A stretch of DNA of 64,000 nucleotides from Heloderma charlesbogerti (GCA_026122225.1 JANEZZ010001871.1:124001-188000); one strand, 5' to 3'. Shown: positions 44,665 through 56,920, counted from the first letter of the stretch. Notes: generated by a model not told the origin, from the letters alone. Numbers and translations: made by a program.

Positions 44665-45065
44665 TCTCTAAGGGCTTTTTTATGTGAAGCTTTTAACCCA
44701 CCCATTTACCAAGGTTTCTGCTTCCGCATTCCTTGTAGGGTTAAGATCGGCTCCTTTATACATGTTTTTTTCCAAGGGTTTTCTTTCTCTGCCTTTCTAC
44801 AACCATTGGTGGTGCTGTGATATAGCAGAATTACACAAACACTAGGTAGTGCTGTGGTATAGCGGAAAAGCACAAATACACTAGGGTTTCATGCCACCAT
44901 TCACAGGTATAGCAGACTTTCCTCGTTAGGAAAAAAAAAAGCTAAAATGGCTGCAAACAACAGGAAAGGCCCTGGAGGATTATGACATCGGGTAAAGCAC
45001 CCGCAAACTATCGTGAGTGAGGAATCAAGAGCGCACAATAAATGCCTCATGGAGAAAGACTCTAA
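44665..45065. repeat. MITE with internal GTGGTATAGC motifs
   Basis: Contains GGTGCTGTGATATAGC, GCTGTGGTATAGCGG and, near the right end, GCGCACAATAAATGCCTCAT. The same order occurs at 63270-63620 (GGCATTGTGGTATAGC, GTGCACGATAAATGCCCCAT). This is a dispersed family of about 350-400 bp. Confidence 0.6.
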
Positions 45066-45300
45066 GTTAGGGGCAGGGAACCACTTTCAGCCCAAAGACA
45101 AGATTTGATTTTGGAGAAGCTACTGGGGGGGGAGGCACATTCCAGTGGTGGCCAGGGCCAAAGAGAAAAGGGGCAGGGCCAGAAATAAAAAAATACCACC
45201 AGTTCCTAGTTAAAAGCTCTTACTTTAATAACTAAGCCTTAGGAGAGGCATTTCACCTTTTACTGTGGGGAAAAACTGCACAAGAGCAGGGAAACCAATT
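45066..45300. repeat. hAT-like terminal fragment
   Basis: It begins TAGGGGCAGGGAACCACTTT, the same style of terminus as at 5990 and 25890. Confidence 0.4.
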
Positions 45301-45639
45301 GGTGGTTAGGGGAAAGAAGCTGGGGCCACAGGAAGAGGGAGGGAAACTTGGAGAGCGGGACTGGGACCCCAGGAAGGCTGGATTAGGTTGAGGCTGCAGT
45401 GCTGCTCTACGTCATGGCCACCTTCCCTTCCCCAGGTGCAGTGAATAGAGGGGGCCTCCCTCCCCCAATTTTCTCTGCCCCCTCCTAAATTTTTTACAAA
45501 CAACTAATTAGATTTATTACAGAAATTTTAGAAAACCAACAAGAAAGACTTTTTCTTCTTAAAAGTACAGATACTATTATTTGGGGGGGGGGGCAGTGCC
45601 ACAGAGGAATCTGCCCAGATATTCCTAATGGTACATGCA

Positions 45640-46161
45640 ATTGAGGCTATATCTGAGATGAAGGACTATTTGGACTCATGTGAACAGTTGCACATACTTT
45701 TTAAGAAGAGGCACGCTGCTCAGAATTATAAAGGCAGTTCTTGAAAATGCCTGTTAGGTCATCAATAGACTGAACACTTGGATTCAGTTACAGTTATACA
45801 TTCAGATAAAGAATTCATTCTTTCTACACCCAAATTAATCGGTGCATCTTCTCCTTGTGAAAAAATGTGTCATCTAAAAACGGAAGCTATTGGATTGCTC
45901 AGTCAGATCCATAGTCTTTCTTTTCCTTTTCTTGCTGAAATTATGCCCAAAGTGCTGGGATATCTTAAACCTGTAACATCACTGAAGAAGAAGAAGAATC
46001 TGGATATCGAGGCAGCATTAAAACCTGTAGACTGTATTGGGAGGCAGTTGCAAGTTATGCAAAATGATACTGCTTTCAGCAAGAATTTTGAAGCGGCCAA
46101 GAAAGCATGTGAATCTGCTGATCATAAAGCACCACAAAAATGTTTTCGTAAACTACCTTAG
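45640..46161 (+). pseudogene. Possible hAT-type transposase remnant
   Basis: A 127-residue frame (45778-46161) includes FLAEIMPKVLGYLKPVTSLK, then DIEAALKPVDCIGRQLQ and a basic tail. Just upstream, after stops, the same strand gives AIEAISEMKDYLDSCEQLHI. The pattern (helical segment, then a xLAxxLPxLxxLxxxF-like line and a xxxIxPxVxxxxxxL line) recalls hAT-derived proteins such as the ZBED/ZNF862 group, from memory. No DNA-binding finger or catalytic residues are visible. It could also be an unrelated processed remnant. Confidence 0.35.
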
Positions 46162-46254
46162 CCTTCAGGAAAACTGATAAACTCAGAGCACTGATAAGTA
46201 AGATTCCATGGCAGAAAAACCTAACAGGAAGAGAAGTTCAAGAGGTGTGTGGGG

Positions 46255-47118
46255 GGGATGCTTTTCAAATTTGCAGATGACACAAAATTGGGTGGGACAG
46301 CTAATATCTTAGAAGACAGAAACAACATTAAAAATGATCTTAGAAGACTGAGCAGAAAATAACATAATGAAATGTAACTGACAAGTGCAAAGTTCTTCAT
46401 TTAGGAAAAAGGAAATAAAATGCACAAGTGTAAGCTGGCAGTAGTACGTGTAAAAAGGATCTTGGTGTTCAAAGGCTGAATATGAGTCAGCAGTGTGATA
46501 CGAGTCAGCAGGCTGTAAAAAAGGCAAATGCAATTTTAGGTTGCATAGAAGTACAGTTCCAAAATCACAGGAAGTGATATTCTACTCTACTCTGCGCTGG
46601 TCAGGTCTCACTTCAAATACCACGTCCAGTTCTGGACACCACACTTTAAGGGTTCAGATAAATTGGAATGAGTTCAGAGAAGGGCAACAAAGATAATCAG
46701 GGGACTGGAAACTAAGTCCTGCAAGGAAAGACTGAAGGAACTTGAAGGGTATATTTAGCCTTGAGAAGAGAAGATTAAGGGGCGGAGAGGGATATGATAG
46801 CACTTTTCAAGTACCTAATGGGTTGTCACACAGAAGAGGGACACAACCTGTTATCTTCCATCCAAGACTGTAGGATATGAAATAACAGGCTTAAGTTACA
46901 GGAAGGCAGGTTTGGGTTGTACATCAGGGCAAACTTCCTAATGGTCAGAGCAGTCAGACAATGGAACAAACTGCCTAGGAAAGCGGTGGGCTCTCTGTCG
47001 CTGGAGGTATTCAAGCAAAGACTGGGCAGCCATCTGTCAGGGATGCTTTCCTGGAATGAGCAGGGGGTTGGACTCGATGGCCTAAATGGCCCCTTCCAAC
47101 TCTGTGATTCTATGATAA
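46255..47118 (+). mobile_element. CR1 LINE, 3' fragment
   Basis: It starts in the RT-downstream wording FKFADDTKLG-like (CAAATTTGCAGATGACACAA) and runs through the conserved AGTTCTGGACACCACACTTT and CAATGGAACAAACTGCCTAG. It ends with the CR1 terminus GAGCAGGGGGTTGGACTCGA, GGCCCCTTCCAACTCTGTGA and TTCTATGAT. Stops and frameshifts occur throughout. It lies in TMEM26 intron 1, opposite in direction to the gene. Confidence 0.92.
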
Positions 47119-47129
47119 AAATATTCCTG

Positions 47130-48290
47130 CTGTAGCTTATTCTTGATTTTCTACTGGGGTGTTATTCTTGATTTTTTACCTTTTTTGTTAATAGGTGGCA
47201 AGAACCATAACAATTGTTGAAGTTGCTTAGTGAAAATGTTTGAATATACATAAAATGCAGTATGGCTGCAAAAATAAGGGTTGGATAGAAACAGTTAATG
47301 GTTTTGTCTTTTACAAGGACTGCAGACCAGGAAAACCGACCCCTACTTTTTTGGCACCTCCCCCCGAAACTTTAGGCTGGCTACAGGCCTCCCATAGTCC
47401 TTGCCCTCAGCCACCAGCTCTTGCTGAAGCTTTTCAGCTGAAGGTCAGAAGCACAACAAGTAGTACCAAATCAGCATATGCAAAATATCTTCAACTTAGC
47501 ACACACAGAAAATTCGTTTGGGGCAGTCAAACTCAACTGCCAAAAGAATAAGTCTGGTACACTGCCCCTCTCCAGTGTCTGCTTGCATAAGCAAGACTGC
47601 AGGTGTGCCAGTGGGGAGGGGGCTAGACAAAAGGGAAGGGGTGAAACAGGCCTGACAAGTGTCTGCTCCCTTGCATCGCTTGGGCATTGCATAGTGCAGA
47701 TCTTCAGATTGCAACTTCAGTTACCTGCTAAAGTGGCACCTGGTAAGCGAAGTTTGGAAACCTCTTGCGCTTTTAACTTCAGAATTATCCTAACGTTCCT
47801 TTTCTTAATTTAAAAAAGGGGGCGGAGAGGAGGAGAAAGAAAAGACATAGACCACTTATTATCTCTCTCAACATACTAATATTTTTTTCAGCAGTCTTTC
47901 AATAAGGAGGCAATCAACTGTGCCTGTATCCAACTGGTGAAAATATAAAGCAGGTGTACAAACTGAGAAACAGTTGTGGCAGGGAAGACACGTTTTGCAA
48001 GCTCAGCTAGAGACACTGCACTGGGATGGCTATATTCCCGCTAGGACATCAGCATATGGAAAATTCTTCCAGCTGGCCTGCTGCTGCTGCTGATCTAATG
48101 AAGCTGCCTTTAGCCAACTGACTTTGGCTTGAACCCTCTCTTCTAAGAAGGCGCCTTGAGAAAACATTCTTGTCAGCCCCACTACATGCCTTCTTCCCAG
48201 GCTCTGTCATTAAAAATGAATACATCACAATCCCTCTCTAGCCATTCCATTAAGGAAGTGATGAGAAATAAAGACATAACTAACACATAC
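47130..48290. other. TMEM26 intron 1; no recognisable gene
   Basis: Frames have no conserved motif. No repeat boundary was found. Confidence 0.4.
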
Positions 48291-48292
48291 AC

Positions 48293-48296
<4 letters not shown>

Positions 48297-48323
<27 letters not shown>
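48297..48323. repeat. (GA)n microsatellite
   Basis: Uninterrupted GA repeat. Confidence 0.95.
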
Positions 48324-49179
48324 AGGCATTGTGGTTGCCTTTTGGTGGGAGGTGGAGAGAGGGTTCATAGGTTGCAGGAGCACAGAGTACACAAAGACTT
48401 TGCACACACACTCACAGACACACCAACTGCCCCGTTGGGTTGCTCTCAGTGGCAGCTTGGTCAACCAGCATCATGGTGGGGCCAAGTTTGATTCCTACCT
48501 AATGCAGCCATTCACTTAACATGGGAGATTAAAACACTGCACTCAGAAATACTGTTGGGTTGGAGGCTACCCTGGTTTATCCTGGTTTACCCAACTGCTT
48601 TATCCAACTCTCTTTACCCTGGTTTATCCAACCCTCTCAGACACATAATAGGTTGTGCCCCTTTTCTGTTTATTTTATCCCACATAATTTAGATGGTTAG
48701 CTTTGGGGAGGAATGCACAGCATTTCTGGTTCCAAGAGCCAATCTAGTGTTGCCTGGGGGCCGCATATGTGTGCACACATGCACACGTGCACACACACAC
48801 AAGGAGCGGGCTGTTTCGGGACTGCTAATTTCTCACTGCCACTAGCAGCAGGAAAGCAGCTATCTGGACAGCTTTGGGGTCACTGGGAGAGCGGGGAGTC
48901 AGCCTCTCGCTGATCAAGACTGCTGTTCTACTAGCACTGCTAATAGAAGCACAAGAACAGAACTTTTCCCCCTACAGACCAGCTGATCAGTGGGGGAAAG
49001 TGGGTGGAGCATCTGCAGGCTGGCAGGCCACAGAGGGAGCAGAGGAGAGCCACGTGTGGTCCATGGATCATGGACTGTGCACCCTGGCTCTGGGTATCAG
49101 GCCTGTTCCTCCCCTCATAGCTCCACCCTGAGTTCCATATCTTAGTCAGACTAGAGTGTGACTAAGCATGTGACGACTC

Positions 49180-49315
49180 AGGAGGTGGTGTGTGGGTGTG
49201 TGGATATGTATGTCAGGGTATGATTAAAAGGCATGATAGATAGACAGATAGACTGACAGACAGATGTGTGTGCGTGTGCATGTGTGTGTGTGCATGCATG
49301 TGTGTGTATATGTTG
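49180..49315. repeat. TG-rich and GATA/GACA simple repeats
   Basis: GTGTGTGGGTGTGTGG, then ATAGATAGACAGATAGACTG, then alternating TG/CA. Confidence 0.85.
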
Positions 49316-49794
49316 AACTGTACAGCTGCAATGGAGTTTGTCTACACTGACCACAATCCAATAGTCACACAGGTTTTACTGAAAATACAGGGATTTAAGT
49401 TTGTTTTTCAACTGTGCACTGGATTTCAGCCTTTGGCTTGAACTTTGATGATGCAAGTAAGTCATTCCAGATATGAAGCCAAGACCTCCCAAGCATTTGC
49501 CAAACAACACGATCAAAATAATAGTAACCACAACAACAACGATGATGATGATGATAACATGGTCAAATAGAAGGCCTAATGCAATGTATTGAAAGACACA
49601 TTCAGACTGGCTAAGGATGGGCAGGCAATTTGATATCACACTGAAATTATAGTATCAAGGCCAGTGAGAGAAAGTGAATTCAGATAACGAGTGGATCAAA
49701 TGTGACCTTGAGGATTGGCCAAAGCATTTGAAAGGATGTATGTCTCCTGGGATGAAAAAGCCACATTTTTAAAATTTTGCTCCAGTGTTTTTTT

Positions 49795-50275
49795 ATTTTA
49801 CTTTATTTTATTACAGTATTTGTATACCACTCCACATCCAAAGACCTCGGAGCAGTGAACAGCAGACAGGATAAGAATAAAAACACCATGTTAAAAAAAA
49901 ATAAAAAAGAAAAGAAACAAGAGTTCTGATAAAACCAAATTTAATCAACCATGGCCAGTCATTCAAGGAAGGCATCCTGAAATAACAATGTTTTCAGGAG
50001 GTGTCAAAAACAATACAACATTGGTGCCTTCCTGACCTCCAAAGGCAGGGAATTCCACAGGAAGAGGGCCACCACACTGAAGGCTCTTTTCCTGGTGGGC
50101 TCCAACTGTGCCACGGGTCCATATGGAACCACAAGGAACATGCCCTCTGATGCTCAGTGACCAGGCTAAGGGAAAAGGCATCTCTCAAGTATCCTGGTCC
50201 CAAGTTGTTTAGGGCTTTGTACACTAGTACACCAGTGCACAATTTTTCACAATTTTTATCACAGGAAACACTTTC
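49795..50275 (-). mobile_element. LINE 3' end, L2-like, degraded
   Basis: On the minus strand: GTGTACAAAGCCCTAAACAA, CTTGGGACCAGGATACTTGA, GGTGGCCCTCTTCCTGTGGA and ATTCCCTGCCTTTGGAGGTC. This corresponds to the ALxxLGPGYLRD and VALFLWNSLPL text of L2-type ORFs. The tail has CACATCCAAAGACCTCGGAG in the plus-strand sense. Confidence 0.5.
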
Positions 50276-50623
50276 CACACCACCTTGTCAGCTGAGGGAC
50301 TCCTGAGATCTGCCATGGGATCTTTGCATATTGCAGAGGACTCTGGGAAATGTTCTAGGGTTCATTCCAGGGTCACATCATTGCCCTGCTTCCTTTCCAC
50401 CCGCCCACCATGGTGCTGATAGCAGCTTCAGAAGGAGGATTTAGAGTGGGAAAAAGTCGAGTGAGGCAAGGTTCAAACACCCACTCCTGGAGCATCACTT
50501 CCCTAATATTCAAGGCAGCCACATGGAACTGCTGAGTAGAAAAAAATATTATAATATTAACTAAGCATGGGAGGTCCTAATTACAGATCTTTTGGGTCAC
50601 TTCTAGATTGGCCTCAGATTCAG

Positions 50624-50908
50624 GGGTGGCCCTACCATTAGCAGAATGAGGCAGCCACTTTGGGCAGAACATCCTGAAGGGTAGGGAAGAACAGCAAGGT
50701 GTTGCTGAACTGGGTGCACCACACAGCCTGCCCCACACAGTCCAAGGTAGCCTGCTACCCTCAGGTGCAGTGGAGGATGCTATCCCATTGCGGGTGCTGA
50801 ACAGAAATTCAACTGCCAATCCAGTTCGCTTCTGCACATGACACGGGGAGGTGGGCGCCATTTTGTCCACGTCAGACAGCAAAATATCTTGGGCCGACCC
50901 TGCTTCAT
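50624..50908. repeat. hAT-like MITE, near-complete
   Basis: Starts CAGGGGTGGCCCTACCATTA and ends ATCTTGGGCCGACCCTG, with AATTCAACTGCCAATCCAG inside. Same family as 16449. Confidence 0.62.
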
Positions 50909-51159
50909 TTGTAGAATTAGGCTCACCCAATGCAAAGAACGGGGCTGTATCTTTAATGATTGTGTATAAGAAATCTGGCCCAATGTGGAGAACCTTGTTG
51001 GCATCGGCCCAAGAACCTTGGCCACTGGCTGTATAAATTGACTGAAGTTAGTGAGAAGTTAGTGTGATGGGACAAGAAGGGAATAGAAGGCCTGAACTAG
51101 TTTACACCCCAATGTTCTAAGTAGGATGATCAGAAGCAACGGGCAGCAGGGCTTACAGG

Positions 51160-51383
51160 ACCGGCCCTACCATTAAGCAGAGTAAGGCAGCCACCTCAGG
51201 CATTAGACATTGGGGAGCGGTGGCAGCAGCCCCTAGGCTGTTCTTCCTGAGTCCTGAGCCAGCACCCAGCAGCAGGAATGCTTGCTTGCTGCTGGCATAG
51301 GTTGGCTGTCTGTCTTACCTAGTCACCTTCTCCCAAGACATCGCAGAAACACTGGGAAGGTCCCTGACCAACCGAGCAGAGAA
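51160..51383. repeat. MITE end and flank before a hAT insertion
   Basis: CAGGACCGGCCCTACCATTA opens another copy of the 50624 family. It is interrupted near its middle by the CAGTGGTG element at 51384 and appears to resume near 51990-52170. Confidence 0.4.
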
Positions 51384-51839
51384 CAGTGGTGTAGTGGAGC
51401 CAGAGCCAACAGGGACGCAGCACTGACACCTTTTTCTTTGCAGGGATGCTGACATCATCTGTGTCTGAACCACCCAGAGAACTTCAGCTATTGGGTTGTA
51501 TAGAAACCCAATTCATTTGCCACCACCCTCAGAATTCCCTGTTCCCTCTGAGCTTAGCTGCAATCCTCACAGTAGCTGTGGTAAAATGACTTTTCCCAGC
51601 AACAATATATTGTTCCTTGTTGTAATGTAAAGTATTTTGGGGTTGCCTGGCCTTGAATGGGCAATTAAGACCCACTGACTTTGCCAAAGACCTGCTCCTA
51701 GCAGATGAAACAACCTAGAACTGGATTGTTGATAATGGATCAATGCAGCTGCCTGCAATTTTAGACACTCCTTGGGCACATGGCTATGAGGATTGTCATG
51801 ATGAGTGCCTGCACGTCAAAACTGACCACTACATCACTG
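51384..51839. mobile_element. Nonautonomous hAT element, longest copy
   Basis: Starts CAGTGGTGTAGTGGAGCC and ends ACCACTACATCACTG. Flanks GCAGAGAA and GCAGACAG agree at 6 of 8 positions. The interior matches 43736-44124 inverted; the short copy at 26773 keeps only its ends. Confidence 0.72.
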
Positions 51840-52179
51840 GCAGACAGAGAGGCAGGAAGCCAGGCGACACACTCCAGTGAGCATCGTGGGTGTACATACA
51901 TTGCTCAGTTCACATGCCACATGCTAGACGAGCTGCCACTGCTTCATTACAGCATTTGTTGGAGAGAGCAGCAAGCAGAATAGTCAGGCAGAGTAGTGGA
52001 GTGGGTGAGCAGGGGTGAGATCCTGAGGACAGAAATGTATCTGTTATGCAGCCTGTCATGCATGCCCTAAGCTGGCTTGCTGCCCTCAGATGCAGTAAAG
52101 GGCGCTGTCCCATCATCTTGTGTTGAAGTAAAACTGTCTGGTCAGACATTTTCTGTACATGGAATGGGGAAGAGCTAGA

Positions 52180-52690
52180 GATGTTGGAGGAATCCATTTG
52201 GGGGTGGTGGAGCTCGATGAGTTTTGGTCAGCTCGTCCCCCCAGACTTTGATCTATTTTCTGCTAACTGGCCCAACTCTCTGCAGTGAGTCGGGCCATTT
52301 AGTGGATTTCCCATGGTTTTTATTTTTGCCAAATTACAACTGTAATTTGTGCAAATTTCTGTAATTTGCACAAATTGAGCGAAGTACAGCCACAATTTGT
52401 GCAAATTGTGCAAAGTAGGGCCACAATGTGCACAAATTATGCATATTTTAACAAATTTTGGCTGCAGTTTGCACAAAGTATGCCTGCAACATGCACATCT
52501 CGCACAAATTTGTGCAAATTTCAGCTGTAATTTGTGCAAATGTCTTGTGATCACCAGCAAAACCAAAAATACAAGACAAGTCCTGGAGCTTGGGGAAAAC
52601 CCGCAGCTCAGCTTGCAAATGCAAGCCAGGTCAGGTGTGAAGCGGAGGTCTATTGAGCCAAAAAAGGGCCAGATTTCCAAGGGACAGACA
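52180..52690. repeat. Insert in a MITE, with a degenerate tandem array
   Basis: The segment interrupts a copy of the 50624 MITE family (left part to about 52170, right part GCCATCTTGTCCTGTGCC from about 52702). Possible flanks are GCTAGAGA and TCTAGAGA. Its middle (about 52330-52545) is a tandem array of about 37-bp units built on AATTTGTGCAAATT, itself palindromic. Confidence 0.5.
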
Positions 52691-52873
52691 GCTCTAGAGA
52701 GAGCCATCTTGTCCTGTGCCCCAGGCAGCAAAATAGGGTGGCCAAATGTCCTCTTTTACAGAGGACAGTCCTCTATTTGAAGCGATGCCAGAGGACTGTC
52801 CTCTATTTTGAAGGTCTCCTCTGTTTGAAGTCCAGTCCAAGTCTGGTTTAAACATAAAGCACCATCAGAAGGG

Positions 52874-53289
52874 GGCTGTGAGAGCTGGACTATAAGGAAG
52901 GCTGAGCGCTGAAGAATTGATGCTTTTGAACTGTGGTTTTGGAGAAGACTCTTACGAGTCCCCTGGACTGCAAAGAGGTCAAATCAGTCAATCCTAAAGG
53001 AAATCAACCCTGACTGCTCATTGAAGGACAGATACTGAAGCTGAAGCTCAAATATTTTGGCCACCTAATGCGAAGAGAAAACTCACTGGAAAAGACCCTG
53101 ATGCTGGGAAAGATTGAAGGCAAAAGGAGAAGGGGATGGCAGAGGATGAGATGGCTAGATAGCATCACCGATGCAATGAATATGAACTTGAGCACACTCC
53201 GGGAGAGAGTGGAGGACAGGAAGGCCTGGCGTGCTATGGTCCATGGGGTCACAAAGAGTTGGACACGACTTAACAACTGAACGACAACA
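52874..53289 (+). mobile_element. BovB LINE copy D, short 3' end
   Basis: Only the last 416 bp of BovB are present (from GGCTGTGAGAGCTGGACTAT to CTGAACGACAACA). A perfect 13-bp target duplication ACCATCAGAAGGG flanks it (52861-52873 and 53290-53302). The frame is broken: a TGA replaces the Arg codon after GCTGAGCGC and there is a one-base loss near 53024. Confidence 0.95.
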
Positions 53290-53299
53290 ACCATCAGAA

Positions 53300-54500
53300 G
53301 GGAGAGCCCAAAGGCCTTGAAATTGCCCCTCAATAGCATCTGGACAGCAGACTGACCAAGGCACACAGGCTACCTAGTCACAGTCTTCCACATTATGATG
53401 AGGTACAATGTATGTCTATTTAATTTATAATAATTATTTCTAAATGTCCATCTCTCTATATAAAAGCATATAACATTTCATGCAAATCTGTGTCCTCTTT
53501 TGTGCTCCTTTTTGGGGTGATGTGTTTCCTCATTTTTGGGTGATTCGGAAGTGGCCACTCTACAGTAAACTTTCCAAAAAAAGGGCAGGGGGGATTTGTG
53601 CCCTTGAAACGCAGACTTAATAAATTGGCCTGGCCCATAAGTATAGTAACTCTGTGTATAAAATCAGTGAATCTGACAGTGATATAGAGTAGTATCCAGT
53701 GTTAGGCCTATGTTGAGTAGACACACTGAGATGAATTGGACTTAAGATAGTCATGACAAACTTAGGTCCATTTATTGCAATGGGTCTACTCTACGTAGGA
53801 CAAACATTAGACACTACCCATAGAATACAGAAACACTGAAAGGAATATAGGCTTGCCTCTCATACCTAAGGGGCACCGCTGTTCTCTCTGCAGAAACAAT
53901 GTGCCATTTCCTCATCCCTGCAGGATTTTCCCCTTTGGGTCCTGTGAAGGGCTGCAGAAGACCTACAAATGTGTGGGCTCATGGATGGGTGAAGCCTTTG
54001 GGGCAGGGCCAGTCCTCGCCTAGGCTGAAATTCTTCATAGGATCATATTTCAGGGACTCAGAAGTGGGTGAAAAGATCTGCCTGTTCTATCAGACAAAAA
54101 ATTATGGTGTCTTGCAAGTTTTATAAAGCAGCATAGGGCCAGTTTCCAAAGATACACCCAAGTACTAAGACACTATTTTCATTTTTGGGGAGTGAAGTCA
54201 GAGAAGCAACGTGTCAGCCAATGGCATGACATATGCATCACTGGCAAGGACCGTACGCATTTCACTGAGGCTCGAGGAAAGACAGTTAATTGGCCACATA
54301 TGTTAAGTTTTCCCCTAAAGCCTGAACGAGAAAAACTTTAATAAAAATGCAAGTTGAGAGTCTAGCTTGCTTAGATCAGTGCTCGTGAATCTTTTTTTCC
54401 AACTTGGAAAAATCTTAACCTGCAACACAGGGCCTAGTTTAATATTTTAGGGTATCTTTTTTCATCCTCCTCCTTTCTCTCTCTGTTTCTGTCCTTCTCT
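53300..54500. other. TMEM26 intron 1; no recognisable gene
   Basis: An AATCCTATG-type palindromic fragment lies near 53690-53815. Otherwise nothing can be supported. Confidence 0.4.
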
Positions 54501-54514
54501 CTGGGCTTTGTTCA

Positions 54515-54610
54515 CACATACATGTATGTACGTACATATGTATGTATGTATTTCTTACATTTCTGAACCACCCAATAGCCAAAGCTCTCTGGGCAGTTCA
54601 CAACAATTAA
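54515..54610. repeat. ATGT simple repeat plus LINE tail fragment
   Basis: ATGTATGTACGTACATATGT followed by ACATTTCTGAACCACCCAAT and AGCCAAAGCTCTCTGGGCAG, parallel to 354-470. Confidence 0.45.
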
Positions 54611-54697
54611 TTCCACAGCAGGTGGACATTCACCACTTGCATCTAGCAGGGGCATGCATCACATGTGTGTCTACAGTGGCTTTGCTGAATTAGCCAT

Positions 54698-54698
54698 C

Positions 54699-54742
<44 letters not shown>
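54698..54742. repeat. (GATA)n microsatellite
   Basis: Uninterrupted GATA repeat of about 44 bp. Confidence 0.97.
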
Positions 54743-54759
54743 TTTAAGATTATTATTGT

Positions 54760-55700
54760 ATCATCTTGCCTCAGGAATACAAGGGAGTATTTCAGCGGAG
54801 TCAGCTCACCGATTTAGTTGTGCATTATCAAGTGCTGTGAGAAAACGAGAGAAGTGGAAGCATGTGTGAACTACTCCCCCCTCTGTCCCGTGGCCCCCAA
54901 ACCCTTTTTTATTGTTTACAAAAGCAGCTGGTGGCAGTGCAATTCCCTCCCCACATCCCGCGTAGGGTGCAACCTAGCTTTGGCATACGACCCACTCGCT
55001 CCACTTTCCCCAGCTCGGTGTCCTCCAGATGTGTTGGACTACAAATGTATCACCAGGGCGCCAGGTGGGATGGCTGAGCTAGCGGAAAACCAATGAAGTA
55101 AGAGGAGGGCAAGAAATATTACCACTGTTGCTACGCCAGACCTCACACAAAGGCAGACTGAGCACTGTAACCATTTGGCCTATTCTAGCTCTAGACATGC
55201 ACTTTGACTGATTCATTCTGTTAATGAATCATTTGGGACACAGGCAGAAGTCAAATCCAGGGGAGGCTGGTGGCTCCAGTTTTAGTGGGGCATGCAATCT
55301 GCTGTGGGTTTCCAACAGAACCAGTCAAAACTCTAAGGAGCTATCCAAGGTGCTGGGCCCATTTTGGGGATAGGGCTCAGCACCATAGATAGCTTCTTTA
55401 GAGTTCTTGCTCATTCTGACTGAAAGCCAGAGCAGATTTACAGCCCCACTGAAATAGAAACCACCAGCCTCCACTGGTCAAATCTTCTTTCATGTGTGGG
55501 CTTTCTCTTGCCACTGTAGGAGAATGGCTGTTCTTGTGAACTGCTGTCCTCTGCTTTGATTTGAGAACTCTGCTAAATTGTGTGGCTTCCCTTATGAAAC
55601 TGGAGCCGTCAACCCAGTTTTCAGATGATGAATTCTCTTTCAGCCATGTCATTGTTTATTAAACTTATTAAAGGAGCATAGGACTTGAGCTGCATTCAGC
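54760..55700. other. TMEM26 intron 1; no recognisable gene
   Basis: Contains a hAT-MITE scrap (GTCCTCCAGATGTGTTGGAC at about 55018). No coding motif. Confidence 0.4.
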
Positions 55701-55711
55701 ACTTAGTAAAG

Positions 55712-55845
55712 CCTTCCCCAACATGGCACCTTCCTGATGTGTTGGACTACAACTCCCATCAGTCTCAGCCAGCCTGGCTAGTGGCAGGGGATGATGGGGA
55801 TGTGATCCGAAACTTCTGAAGGGCACCGGGTTGGGGAAGGCCAGC
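55712..55845. repeat. hAT-like palindromic MITE
   Basis: GATGTGTTGGACTACAACTC, CCATCAGTCTCAGCCAGCCT and GGGCACCGGGTTGGGGAAGG match the 28093 family. The left terminus is CCTTCCCCAACATGGCACC, inverted to the right one. Confidence 0.6.
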
Positions 55846-56044
55846 ATAGGACATGTTTTAATGTGTATAACCATTGTTATTGATAACATGGCATTGTCAA
55901 AATAATGCATTGTTGGGGGGAGGATAAACTTTTGGGCATCATCTGAATTAAGGAACAAACAGAGGATACTCTCTGTGCTGTTGTATTGGATCTTTTACGG
56001 GGCTACAATTAAAAATCTGCAATGAGCATATGAATTTGGTGTGA

Positions 56045-56076
56045 CTCATTCATTCATTCATTCATTCATCCATTCA
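56045..56076. repeat. (ATTC)n microsatellite
   Basis: CATTCATTCATTCATTCATT with a CATC interruption. Confidence 0.93.
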
Positions 56077-56449
56077 TGCTTTCTAAAAAGAGAAAAGTCT
56101 CTCACACGAAGAACCACGTCACTCAAAAGGTGCCTGGAACACTGGAGAGGCAATGTGTGTGTGTGTGTTCTGCTGACTTTACATTTTTCTATTGGCTTAC
56201 TTTGGTCTTTGTTGTAGCCAGGCACCACATCATAAATGAGAAATAAAGTCCCAGGGAAACTGGATAAATACTAGTTGTTGGTCATAGGAGGAGGAAGGGA
56301 GGGCATTCTGGCAGGACCACCTAGTGTAGGATCTCAACTTTACCATGGAATCTAGCTGTGTGAAAATTTAGATTTTATATAAAGCAAGACTCTGGTCCTT
56401 ATGGCCATTGGGAAAATGTCTGATTTAAACCAAATCCTACCAATCCAAG

Positions 56450-56530
56450 ACTGATTGATTGATTGATTTCACTTGATTTGTACCCCGCCTTTCTACCAAG
56501 AAAAACGGCACTCAAGGCGGCTATGGAGCC
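56450..56530. repeat. GATT repeat plus LINE tail fragment
   Basis: GATTGATTGATTGATTTCAC then TTGTACCCCGCCTTTCTACC and CTCAAGGCGG, an inverted LINE 3' tail of the type common in reptiles. Confidence 0.45.
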
Positions 56531-56920
56531 AAAATTCTGGCCCCATGCAAAATTGCCACCTGATAAGCTGTTGCTCAAACTCAAGCCTTCTGTCTGCGTG
56601 TTCCTTGCTTCCAGAGATGTCACTTTCTTTAAGTCAATGCACAAAATTCTAGCAACACCCTATGTATATAGCACAGGCATGGTGATTCTCCAATGTCCTG
56701 TTACTTTCTGTCATTGTTTGACCTGCCAGCTTTAATGCAGACTGTGGCAAAGTCACCAAGGTAATCAGGTAATCTAGCCTTCCCAGCTTGTGTTAAGCAT
56801 AACCAAACAAATTCCTCTGCAAGTGTAAAATATGCCACCCCATTTCCCATCATGTTTCCTGTCCCAAGATGTAAAAAAAAAAAAAAATGATTTGGAAACA
56901 GCCTGTTCTGAAGTTTCCAC

